Assembly (NCBI GenBank): GCA_947589405.1 | Contig: CANQBT010000083.1 | Span: 1-9,658, forward strand | Reading direction: 5' to 3' | DNA from: an uncultured Clostridia bacterium | GTDB taxonomy: Bacteria > Bacillota > Clostridia > Lachnospirales > CAG-274 | Length of the DNA stretch: 9,658 nucleotides | Part shown: piece after piece, positions 1-6,206 of the stretch | Position numbering within the stretch: position 1 is the first letter of the stretch | How the letters are laid out: each line of letters begins with the position of its first letter | Translations under genes and position numbers: made by a program | The notes under the pieces: generated by a model | Database searches by the model: none | Seen by the model: the letters and a program-made list of their open reading frames with translations, nothing else | What the model was told of the DNA's origin: nothing

Positions 1-114
1 TGTACAGTGCACAGACAGCAAGTACGACATGGGTATTGCTTAATTATATAAGAAAATAAGATATTAACATATAAACACATATAAAAGAAAATTTCCCTAT
101 AGATAACTTCCCTT
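1..114 (+). other. Left edge: probable tail of an upstream gene, then AT-rich spacer
   Basis: A terminator at 115-143 implies that a + strand gene ends upstream. Two frames could carry its last codons: one stops at 41-43 (last residues SKYDMGIA) and one at 57-59 (last residues WVLLNYIRK). Too little is visible to choose between them or to name the product. The rest is AT-rich and contains a 9-bp direct repeat ACATATAAA at 67-75 and 77-85, one base apart. No other function is seen. Confidence 0.35.
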
Positions 115-143
115 AAAAAGACTCCAATGCAAGGAGTCTTTTT
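115..143 (+). terminator. Rho-independent terminator of the upstream gene
   Basis: An 11-bp perfect stem (arms 115-125 and 133-143, core GACTCC/GGAGTC) encloses a 7-nt loop AATGCAA. The right arm ends in five T, and the left arm begins with five A, so it could also work on the minus strand. It lies just before the glmM promoter and separates that operon from whatever is upstream. Confidence 0.88.
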
Positions 144-167
144 AATATAGCATAATATAAAATTATC

Positions 168-196
168 TTGTACTTATGTCGCATAAGTGTTATAAT
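168..196 (+). promoter_or_regulatory. Sigma-A-type promoter of the glmM operon
   Basis: The -35 box is TTGTAC (168-173), the spacer is 17 bp, and the -10 box is a perfect TATAAT (191-196) preceded by an extended -10 TG (188-189). The expected start of transcription is near 203, giving a leader of about 36 nt. The weak -35 is offset by the perfect extended -10. It is the only convincing promoter seen ahead of the five-gene operon. Confidence 0.8.
172..188. promoter_or_regulatory. Palindrome filling the promoter spacer, candidate operator
   Basis: ACTTATG-TCG-CATAAGT is a perfect 7-bp inverted repeat with a 3-nt centre. It lies between the -35 and -10 boxes of the glmM promoter, overlapping only the end of the -35 box. 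A dimeric regulator bound here would compete with RNA polymerase. The operator role and the regulator are inferred; the site does not match an operator that I recognise. Confidence 0.45.
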
Positions 197-238
197 AAAT
201 AATCAACAGAATTGAAACAAATACAGGAGGAAATATAG

Positions 239-1588
239 ATGGGAAAATATTTTGGAACCGATGGCGTAAGAGGTGTAGCCAATATTGAGCTTACTCCGGA
301 GCTTGCATACAGGCTTGGAAGGGCAGGCGCATATGTTCTTACAGAGCACACAAATCATACGGCAAAGATAATAGTCGGAATGGATACAAGAATTTCGGGA
401 GATATGCTTGAAGCAGCTCTTATTTCGGGAATATGTTCAGTAGGCGCTCATGTCGTAAGCTTAGGTATATGTCCTACGCCTGCAGTTGCTTTTCTTGTGA
501 GAAAATACAAGGCTGACGCAGGAGTTGTTATAAGCGCTTCACACAATCCCGTACAGGATAATGGCATAAAGTTCTTTAATTCACAGGGCTTCAAGCTCAG
601 AGATGATATTGAAGAGGAAATAGAAGCCTATATGACGGACAGATGGGAGGAGATCCCAAGAGTATACGGCGATAGCGTAGGCTCAAGATCCGTAAGCGAG
701 ACCGCTATTGACGACTATGTCAGATTTGTACAGTCAACTACGGACATAAAGCTTGACGGAGTGAAGATAGCCATAGACTGTGCAAACGGCGCTACATACA
801 AGGCTGCTCCCCTTGCCCTTGAGGGATTGGGGGCAGAGGTCCTTGCAATACACAGAGAGCCTGACGGCACCAATATCAACTTAAACTGCGGTTCTACACA
901 TATAGAAAGTCTTTCGGAATTTGTTGTGAAAAACAAGTGCGACATAGGCATTGCTTTTGACGGTGACGGAGATCGCTGTCTTGCCGTAGACAGCGACGGA
1001 AAGCTTGTAGACGGCGATGTCATTATGGCTATATGCGGAAAGTACATGAAGGAATGCGGCAAGCTTAAAAACGACACTATAGTTGCTACCGTTATGAGCA
1101 ATCTGGGACTTTTCATAATGGGCGAACACAACGGCATATATATAGAAAGAACAAAAGTAGGCGACAGATATGTTCTGGAGCATCTTCTTGAAAACGGCGA
1201 CTGCTTCGGCGGAGAGCAGTCAGGACACATTATATTTTTTGACTACAACACAACAGGTGACGGCATACTTACTGCCATACAGCTTCTTACTACTCTTAAA
1301 AAGACAGGACAGACTCTTAAGGAAGCCAAAAATATTATGGAGGTGCTTCCCCAGTCTCTTGTAAATGCAATGGTAGATAATAAGAAAAAGAACGACTATC
1401 TTAAAAATGAAACAATAAGGACGGAAATAGAAAAGCTTGAAAAGAAATTCAGCGGAGAGGGCAGAGTGCTTATAAGACCGTCAGGCACAGAGCCTATAGT
1501 AAGAGTTATGATAGAGGGCAGGGATAAAGCGGTCATTCAGAAAGAAGCCGAAAGACTTGCAAGACTTATTGAAGGCCTTTTGAACTAA
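239..1588 (+). CDS. glmM: Phosphoglucosamine mutase GlmM
   Basis: Cytosolic enzyme that interconverts glucosamine-6-phosphate and glucosamine-1-phosphate, the second dedicated step to UDP-GlcNAc for peptidoglycan. The 449 residues match the usual GlmM length (about 445-450). Signatures are the N-terminal FGTDGVRG, the SASHNP loop (99-104, with S101 the expected phosphoserine), the Mg-binding DGDGDR (241-246), the sugar-binding GGEQSGH (324-330) and the phosphate-binding RPSGTEP (413-419). All key residues are present, and the SASHNP/GGEQSGH form points to GlmM rather than a general phosphoglucomutase. The ATG is preceded by AGGAGG (225-230) with 8-nt spacing. First gene of a five-gene operon; glmS follows 12 bp later. 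Confidence 0.97.
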   Translation: MGKYFGTDGVRGVANIELTPELAYRLGRAGAYVLTEHTNHTAKIIVGMDTRISGDMLEAALISGICSVGAHVVSLGICPTPAVAFLVRKYKADAGVVISASHNPVQDNGIKFFNSQGFKLRDDIEEEIEAYMTDRWEEIPRVYGDSVGSRSVSETAIDDYVRFVQSTTDIKLDGVKIAIDCANGATYKAAPLALEGLGAEVLAIHREPDGTNINLNCGSTHIESLSEFVVKNKCDIGIAFDGDGDRCLAVDSDGKLVDGDVIMAICGKYMKECGKLKNDTIVATVMSNLGLFIMGEHNGIYIERTKVGDRYVLEHLLENGDCFGGEQSGHIIFFDYNTTGDGILTAIQLLTTLKKTGQTLKEAKNIMEVLPQSLVNAMVDNKKKNDYLKNETIRTEIEKLEKKFSGEGRVLIRPSGTEPIVRVMIEGRDKAVIQKEAERLARLIEGLLN

Positions 1589-1600
1589 GGAGGATAAGAT

Positions 1601-3439
1601 ATGTGTGGTATAGTTGGATATATAGGCAGGCACAATGCGGTACCTATGCTTATAAGCGGACTGGAGAGCCTTGAATACAGAGGTTATGACTCGGCAGGCG
1701 TGGCAGTACTCCAGAAGGACGGTATAGGAATAAGAAAAACAAAGGGAAAGGTCGACAATCTTAGAACGCTTCTTCTTAACAATCCCGTTTCCGGCAATGT
1801 AGGCATAGGCCATACAAGATGGGCTACTCATGGCGCTCCTTCAAACAGGAATGCACACCCTCACTTTAGTAATGGTGAGAAAATAGCCGTTGTACATAAC
1901 GGTATTATCGAAAATTACCAGGAGCTTAAAAATGAGCTGGAAGCAAAGGGCTATAAATTTGAATCCGAGACCGATACGGAAACGGCTGCAAATCTTATAT
2001 ATGACTATTACAAGGAGTGCGATGATCTTCTTGAAGCGGTCAGGAAAACTCTTGAGAGAATAGAGGGTTCCTATGCTCTTGGCGTGCTCTGTACAGATTA
2101 TCCCGATCAGATAATAGCTGCCAGAAAGGAATCTCCTCTTATAATAGGCATAGGAGAAGGCGAAAACTATATAGCCTCCGATATTCCCGCAATATTGGAG
2201 TATACCAGAAGGGCTTATATACTTGATGATAAGGAGTTTGCTCTTGTTAAGTCAGACAGTATAACAATATTTGACATAGATGGAAATGTGGTGGAAAAAG
2301 AGCCCTATGAGTACAAATGGAATGTGGAAGCAGCGCAGAAAAGCGGCTACGACCATTTCATGCTCAAGGAGATATACGAGCAGCCAAAAGTCGTAAAGGA
2401 CAATTTGGCCCACAGATTTTCAGAGGACGGAAAGCATATAGAGCTTGACGGCATAAAGCTTGGAAAGGCTGAGCTTGAAAATATAGATCAGATATATATA
2501 GTTGCCTGCGGTACTGCATACTATGCGGGACTTGTAGGCAGATACCTTCTTGAAAGAATAGTAAGGATACCCGTAAACGCAGACGTTGCCAGCGAGTTCC
2601 GATATAAGGATCCCCTTATAGACGAACATACACTTGTAATAGTGGTATCACAGTCGGGAGAAACTGCCGATACCCTTTCTGCACTAAAGCTTGCAAAGGG
2701 CAAGGGAGCAAGAGTGCTTGCCATAGTTAATGCTGTAGGCAGCTCTATAGCAAGAGAAGCCGATGATGTTTTGTATACGCTGGCAGGCTTTGAAATAGCA
2801 GTTGCTTCCACAAAGGCATTTTCGGCGCAGGTAACAGCAATGTATCTTATTACATTGCACATAGCTCAGGAGCTTGGTAAGCTTAGCGAAGAGGAATTTG
2901 GCAATATAAAGGCTGCCCTTGATAAGATACCTTCTCAGATAAACGATATACTTACAAAGGCCGTACCTGCAATAAGAAAATTTGTAAACAAGTACATAGG
3001 TTCCAAAAATGTATTTTACATAGGCAGAGGTCTTGACTATGTAGTGGGTATGGAAGGCTCCCTTAAGCTTAAGGAAATAGCCTATCTACACTCAGAGCCA
3101 TATGCGGCAGGTGAGCTTAAGCACGGTCCTATTGCTCTTATAGAAGAGGCGACGCTTGTGGTAGGCGTTGTTACTCAGGAGGCTCTTTTTGACAAGACAA
3201 AGAGCAATATCAAGGAGGTAAAGGCAAGAGGAGCCAAAGTACTGGCAATTGCTATGGAGGGCAACAGAACAATCGAAGAGGTAGCGGACGATGTAATATA
3301 TATCCCAAGAACTCATTGGATGCTCACATCTGTTCTTGCCAATGTTCCTCAGCAGCTTTTTGCATACTATATGGCGTTGGGTCTTGGCGAGGATATTGAT
3401 AAGCCGAGAAATCTTGCCAAAAGCGTTACGGTTGAATAA
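1601..3439 (+). CDS. glmS: Glutamine-fructose-6-phosphate aminotransferase (isomerizing) GlmS
   Basis: Makes glucosamine-6-phosphate from fructose-6-phosphate and glutamine, the entry step to amino sugars and the substrate source for GlmM. The 612 residues are full length. The N-terminal glutaminase domain (about 2-220) starts with MCGIVGYIG, where Cys2 becomes the nucleophile after Met removal, and contains HTRWATHG (71-78). The linker is followed by two SIS sugar-isomerase domains (about 285-430 and 460-600), with CGTAYYAG (303-310), SQSGETADT (350-358), the KLKEIAYLHSEP segment (489-500) and the C-terminal DKPRNLAKSVTVE ending, whose lysine K608 is expected to take part in catalysis. Ribosome site AAGGAGG overlaps the glmM stop. 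No glmS ribozyme fits in the 12-bp gap. Confidence 0.98.
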   Translation: MCGIVGYIGRHNAVPMLISGLESLEYRGYDSAGVAVLQKDGIGIRKTKGKVDNLRTLLLNNPVSGNVGIGHTRWATHGAPSNRNAHPHFSNGEKIAVVHNGIIENYQELKNELEAKGYKFESETDTETAANLIYDYYKECDDLLEAVRKTLERIEGSYALGVLCTDYPDQIIAARKESPLIIGIGEGENYIASDIPAILEYTRRAYILDDKEFALVKSDSITIFDIDGNVVEKEPYEYKWNVEAAQKSGYDHFMLKEIYEQPKVVKDNLAHRFSEDGKHIELDGIKLGKAELENIDQIYIVACGTAYYAGLVGRYLLERIVRIPVNADVASEFRYKDPLIDEHTLVIVVSQSGETADTLSALKLAKGKGARVLAIVNAVGSSIAREADDVLYTLAGFEIAVASTKAFSAQVTAMYLITLHIAQELGKLSEEEFGNIKAALDKIPSQINDILTKAVPAIRKFVNKYIGSKNVFYIGRGLDYVVGMEGSLKLKEIAYLHSEPYAAGELKHGPIALIEEATLVVGVVTQEALFDKTKSNIKEVKARGAKVLAIAMEGNRTIEEVADDVIYIPRTHWMLTSVLANVPQQLFAYYMALGLGEDIDKPRNLAKSVTVE

Positions 3440-3454
3440 ACGGAGGGTTTTGTT

Positions 3455-4150
3455 ATGACAATAGGTATTATAGGAGCTATGGATGCAGAAATAGCCAATA
3501 TTTTAGAGGATATGTCTGTTCTTACTACAAAAAATGCTATAGGTCTGGATTTCCATATCGGAAGCCTTAAGGGAAGCTCTCACAGCATAGTACTGGTGCG
3601 TTCGGGCGTAGGCAAGGTGAATGCCGCCTTGTGTACTCAGGTCCTTGTAGACCTTTTTGCGGTAGATGCCGTAATAAATACAGGTGTTGCAGGCGCAATA
3701 AGCAGCGATGTTAAAATAGGGGATATTGTTATATCTTCAGAAGCCTTGCAGCATGACTTTGACACCTCTGCCGTAGGCGATGAGCCGGGAGTTATATCAG
3801 GACTTGACACCAGTATATTCAAGGCGGATAATTCTCTTGTTTCAATCGCATATGATGTAGTAAAGGAGCTTGGACTTAATGCCTATGTAGGCAGGATCGC
3901 CAGCGGAGATCAGTTTATATCAGCTCCCGACAGCAAAAACAGAATATACGAAATGTTTTCTCCTCTATGCTGTGAAATGGAGGGAGCGGCTATTGCACAT
4001 GCGTGTTATCTTAACAGGATACCTTTTGTTATAATAAGAGCTATATCCGACAATGCCGAAGAGGGCAGTAATGTAAACTATGCAAGATTTTTTAGAGAAA
4101 CTGCCGTTACGGCAGGCAGGATAGTAAAGAATATTACTGCCAGAATATAA
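3455..4150 (+). CDS. mtnN: 5'-methylthioadenosine/S-adenosylhomocysteine nucleosidase
   Basis: Cytosolic hydrolase that splits adenine from 5'-methylthioadenosine, S-adenosylhomocysteine and often 5'-deoxyadenosine, clearing product inhibitors of methylation, polyamine and radical-SAM reactions. The 231 residues match the family (about 230). Visible signatures are GIIGAMDAE with E12 as the expected general base, RSGVGKVNAA (49-58), NTGVAGA (75-81), the CCEMEGAAIAH segment with E176 contacting ribose, and RAISDNA, in which D199 is the expected catalytic acid. All are intact. The ATG follows CGGAGGG (3441-3447). It sits third in the operon, 15 bp after glmS; no direct biochemical link to amino-sugar synthesis is known to me, so co-regulation is probably general housekeeping. 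Confidence 0.95.
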   Translation: MTIGIIGAMDAEIANILEDMSVLTTKNAIGLDFHIGSLKGSSHSIVLVRSGVGKVNAALCTQVLVDLFAVDAVINTGVAGAISSDVKIGDIVISSEALQHDFDTSAVGDEPGVISGLDTSIFKADNSLVSIAYDVVKELGLNAYVGRIASGDQFISAPDSKNRIYEMFSPLCCEMEGAAIAHACYLNRIPFVIIRAISDNAEEGSNVNYARFFRETAVTAGRIVKNITARI

Positions 4151-4164
4151 AAGGAGGAGTTAAT

Positions 4165-4584
4165 ATGGGTCCTGAAATATGGATAGCATTATCTGCCGTA
4201 ATGCTTATACTGGAAGCGATAACGGTAGGACTTACATGTATATGGCTTGCTGTAGGCGCATTTGCAGCCTTTATAATATCTTTTGCAACAGGGAATATAT
4301 ATATTCAGCTTGTTGTGTTTATAGTAGTGTCGGCAGCGTCTTTTGTATTTATGAGACCTTTTCTCAAAAGGTATATGCCTGTTAAAGACAAAACGAACAA
4401 TACATCAAGACTCATAGGCGAAAAGGCGATAGTAGCCGAAAAGATAACCGCTGTAGGCGGAAGAGTCAAGGTCGGCGATATATTGTGGCTTGCAGAAAGT
4501 ACTGACGGAAAGGACATAGAAGAAAACGCTGTAGTTAAAATAATAAAAGCAAAAAGTAATAAACTTATTGTTGAAAAAATGTAA
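4165..4584 (+). CDS. Short NfeD-type membrane protein with OB-fold tail
   Basis: Small NfeD-family protein of 139 residues without the protease domain of long NfeD. Residues about 5-64 form two or three hydrophobic membrane segments. Residues about 82-139 form the soluble beta-barrel (OB-fold) domain, seen from LIGEKAIVAEKI, GGRVKVGDILWLA and the VVKIIKAKSNKLIVEKM ending. Proteins of this type are usually encoded next to an SPFH/band-7 gene and are thought to interact with it in the membrane; here the SPFH gene begins 12 bp downstream. This pair resembles YbbJ/QmcA of E. coli. The exact cellular role is unsettled. The ribosome site AAGGAGGAG (4151-4159) supports the start. Confidence 0.88.
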   Translation: MGPEIWIALSAVMLILEAITVGLTCIWLAVGAFAAFIISFATGNIYIQLVVFIVVSAASFVFMRPFLKRYMPVKDKTNNTSRLIGEKAIVAEKITAVGGRVKVGDILWLAESTDGKDIEENAVVKIIKAKSNKLIVEKM

Positions 4585-4596
4585 GGAGGATCAAAT

Positions 4597-5517
4597 ATGG
4601 TATTTATTTTATTAATAATCGTTATAGCAGCCGTTGCTGCGGCTGCGTCATGCATAAGGATAGTTCCTCAGGCAAGAGCATATGTTGTGGAATTTCTTGG
4701 TGCATACAAAACCACATGGCAGACGGGACTTTATTTCAAGATACCTTTTTTTGAAAGGATCGCAAGAAATGTAAATCTTAAAGAGCAGGTCATAGATTTC
4801 CCGCCTCAGCCCGTTATTACAAAGGATAATGTAACAATGCAGATAGATACGGTGGTATTCTTCCAGATAACCGATCCTAAGCTTTACTGCTACGGCGTTG
4901 AAAATCCTATTATGGCAATTGAAAACCTTACCTCTACTACGCTCAGAAATATCATAGGTGAAATGGAGCTTGACGAAACACTTACTTCAAGAGAGAGGAT
5001 AAATACACAGATGGGACTTTCTCTTGACGTTGCTACAGACCCATGGGGCATTAAAGTAAACAGAGTAGAGCTTAAGAATATCATGCCGCCTTCCGCTATT
5101 CAGGAATCTATGGAAAAGCAGATGAAGGCTGAGAGAGAAAGACGTGAGGCCATACTTATTGCCGAAGGTGAAAAGAAGTCTACTATCCTTGTAGCTGAGG
5201 GTAAAAAGGAGTCTGCAATACTTGAAGCAGAAGCTCAGAAGCAGGCTGCTATCCTTCATGCAGAAGCCGAAAAGGAAAGAAAAATAAAGGAAGCCGAAGG
5301 TCAGGCGGAAGCTATTCGCCAGGTACAGCAAGCCAATGCCGAAGGCATCAGAATGCTTAAGGAAGCAGGAGCTGATGATAGCGTTCTTACATTAAAAAGC
5401 CTTGACGCTCTCAGCAAGCTTTCGGAAGGAAGCGCCACAAAGATAATAATCCCTTCAGATATTCAGGGTTTGGCAGGCCTTGCCACCTCTTTTAAGGAAA
5501 TAATGAAGGATAAATAA
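4597..5517 (+). CDS. SPFH/band-7 (stomatin/QmcA-like) membrane protein
   Basis: Membrane scaffold protein of the stomatin/prohibitin/flotillin superfamily, 306 residues, closest in layout to E. coli QmcA. An N-terminal hydrophobic anchor (about 2-22) is followed by the SPFH domain (about 24-175; GLYFKIPFFERI, DFPPQPVITKDNVTMQID and TLRNIIGEMELDETLTSRE are typical). A long charged helix then covers about 175-255. Within it, residues 185-239 are five near-perfect 11-residue units of the type AILxAExxKxx, a hendecad coiled-coil expected to oligomerise. The C-terminal tail is moderately hydrophobic (IIIPSDIQGLAGLA). The start is supported by AAGGAGGA. It is the last gene of the operon and partner of the preceding NfeD-type protein; a role in organising membrane microdomains or protease access is inferred from family. 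Confidence 0.92.
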   Translation: MVFILLIIVIAAVAAAASCIRIVPQARAYVVEFLGAYKTTWQTGLYFKIPFFERIARNVNLKEQVIDFPPQPVITKDNVTMQIDTVVFFQITDPKLYCYGVENPIMAIENLTSTTLRNIIGEMELDETLTSRERINTQMGLSLDVATDPWGIKVNRVELKNIMPPSAIQESMEKQMKAERERREAILIAEGEKKSTILVAEGKKESAILEAEAQKQAAILHAEAEKERKIKEAEGQAEAIRQVQQANAEGIRMLKEAGADDSVLTLKSLDALSKLSEGSATKIIIPSDIQGLAGLATSFKEIMKDK

Positions 5518-5531
5518 ATCATGAAATACAC

Positions 5532-5569
5532 AAATCCCCTGTGTCAATAAAAAGACACAGGGGATTTTT
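5532..5569. terminator. Strong terminator between the operon and the convergent tRNA
   Basis: A 14-bp perfect stem (5532-5545 with 5554-5567, core CCCCTGTGTC/GACACAGGGG) has an 8-nt A-rich loop and ends in TTTTT on the + strand. It begins 14 bp after the last operon stop codon. On the minus strand it is followed by the weaker T-rich GTGTATTT, so it may also stop the tRNA transcript, which runs toward it. Confidence 0.93.
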
Positions 5570-5589
5570 ATAATAAGAAATATATAGGA

Positions 5590-5661
5590 TACACCTACCG
5601 GGAATCGAACCCGGAACTAACCCTTAGGAGGGGCTTATTATATCCGTTTAACTATAGGTGC
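5590..5661 (-). tRNA. tRNA-Arg, anticodon CCT
   Basis: Read on the minus strand it folds as a full cloverleaf. The acceptor stem is GCACCTA/TAGGTGT with a G-U first pair. The D arm is GTTA/TAAT with an AACGGATA loop. The anticodon stem is AGCCC/GGGTT with loop CTCCTAA (anticodon CCT at 5626-5628), and the T arm is CCGGG-TTCGATT-CCCGG. The discriminator base is A (5590), and CCA is not encoded. It reads the AGG arginine codon, which is used repeatedly in the neighbouring operon. It stands alone, convergent with the operon, and shares the terminator region. The variable loop is short (4 nt), but otherwise nothing suggests a pseudogene. Confidence 0.94.
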
Positions 5662-5672
5662 ACAGTAATAGT

Positions 5673-5701
5673 AGTATAAAATAACTTTTTTAAATTGTCA
5701 A
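5673..5701 (-). promoter_or_regulatory. Near-consensus promoter of the tRNA-Arg gene
   Basis: On the minus strand the -35 box is a perfect TTGACA (5696-5701), the spacer is 17 bp, and the -10 box is TATACT (5673-5678). Transcription should start near 5666, about 5 nt before the mature tRNA 5' end. It is the strongest promoter match in the window. Confidence 0.88.
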
Positions 5702-5930
5702 GATAAAATATTGATAAATAATAAAATAAATTGTTAAAAAATCTGTTTGAGCATAAACGGCTTATAGCACTATAAGTAATATTGAAAGCATAATATATGA
5801 AGCAAAAGCATTCTGTTTTTAAAATATCGCTTATTCATGGGCGCAGAGCAATGAAAAAATCACTTTCTTAAAATTTGGGAGGGTCCGCCTTCCGATTTGT
5901 AAAGGTTTTACTGATTTACACTTTAAAAGC
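5702..5930. other. AT-rich spacer with palindromes, no gene seen
   Basis: No convincing coding region was found on either strand. Visible structures are CTTATAG-CA-CTATAAG (5761-5776) and a compact GC-rich hairpin with a UCCG loop (5878-5893). There is also GTAAA-GGT-TTTAC (5899-5911) and the left arm of a 9-bp inverted repeat (5917-5925) that flanks the next promoter. A weak promoter-like pair TTGAGC (5747-5752) and TATAAG (5771-5776, 18-bp spacer) overlaps the first palindrome. I recognise no known riboswitch or small-RNA family here. Confidence 0.5.
5878..5893 (+). other. GC-rich hairpin with UCCG tetraloop
   Basis: GGAGGG (5878-5883) pairs with CCTTCC (5888-5893) with one G-U pair, closed by TCCG, a UNCG-type stable tetraloop. 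It is the most GC-rich spot in a very AT-rich spacer. No T-run follows on the + strand, so it is not a standard terminator. It could be the fold of a small RNA or an RNA-processing signal; this is unproven. Confidence 0.4.
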
Positions 5931-5959
5931 TTGTATATTTAACAGTTTTATGCTAAAAT
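5931..5959 (+). promoter_or_regulatory. Probable promoter of the exported-protein genes
   Basis: The -35 is TTGTAT (5931-5936), the spacer is 17 bp and the -10 is TAAAAT (5954-5959), preceded by the extended -10 TG at 5951-5952. Transcription would start near 5966, leaving a leader of about 255-260 nt before the coding start at 6225. It has the same style (TTGTA plus extended -10, 17 bp) as the glmM promoter. Confidence 0.6.
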
Positions 5960-6049
5960 ACGAATATACGGACAAATGTAAAGAATTGGTAAAGTGTATT
6001 ATTTTAGGATTTTAAACCAATTAAAAAAGAGGAGGTGCGGTACACAACA

Positions 6050-6091
6050 ATGTGGATTTGTAATACAAGGGGTCAACTTATGGCGACATGA
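6050..6091 (+). CDS. Possible 13-codon leader ORF
   Basis: ATG at 6050 opens a short frame reading MWICNTRGQLMAT and stops at TGA 6089-6091. A strong GAGGAGG lies upstream, but 14 nt away, longer than the usual 5-9 nt. The stop codon falls inside the left arm of the ATGACA/TGTCAT inverted repeat, as would be expected of a leader peptide coupled to RNA folding. Past the TGA the same frame stays open to a TAA at 6146-6148. It may be chance; no homologue is recognised. Confidence 0.18.
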   Translation: MWICNTRGQLMAT

Positions 6092-6117
6092 CAAGGGCTG
6101 CTCTTTTATCGTGTCAT
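6088..6117 (+). other. Inverted repeat in the leader, possible attenuator-like hairpin
   Basis: ATGACA (6088-6093) pairs with TGTCAT (6112-6117) across an 18-nt loop. A competing smaller hairpin, AAGGG (6093-6097) with CTCTT (6101-6105), runs into TTTT (6104-6107). The two folds share base 6093 and are mutually awkward, so they could form a switch. Both are short and the thermodynamic case is weak. Confidence 0.3.
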
Positions 6118-6206
6118 ATTGAAACAAATTACAGAAATCACAATATAAATTCTGAATATCGGTACACTTATAAATTACTGAGATCATCAAAAATAATTGA
6201 AAAACG

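Noticed and set aside
209..225. Shared ATTGAAACAAAT(T)ACAG string in the glmM leader (211-225) and the later leader (6118-6134)
   Set aside because: A 12-base identity in AT-rich spacer can arise by chance in about 10 kb, and the positions relative to promoter and start codon differ.
203..238. Riboswitch or glmS ribozyme in the glmM leader
   Set aside because: The leader is only about 36 nt from the predicted start, too short for either.
715..1230. 171-codon minus-strand frame inside glmM
   Set aside because: It lies wholly antisense to a conserved enzyme gene with intact motifs. It is a shadow of biased codon use.
6035..6045. GTGCG at 6036-6040 as a group II intron 5' end
   Set aside because: No domain V-like hairpin or reverse transcriptase is present downstream, and the next gene is a normal exported protein.
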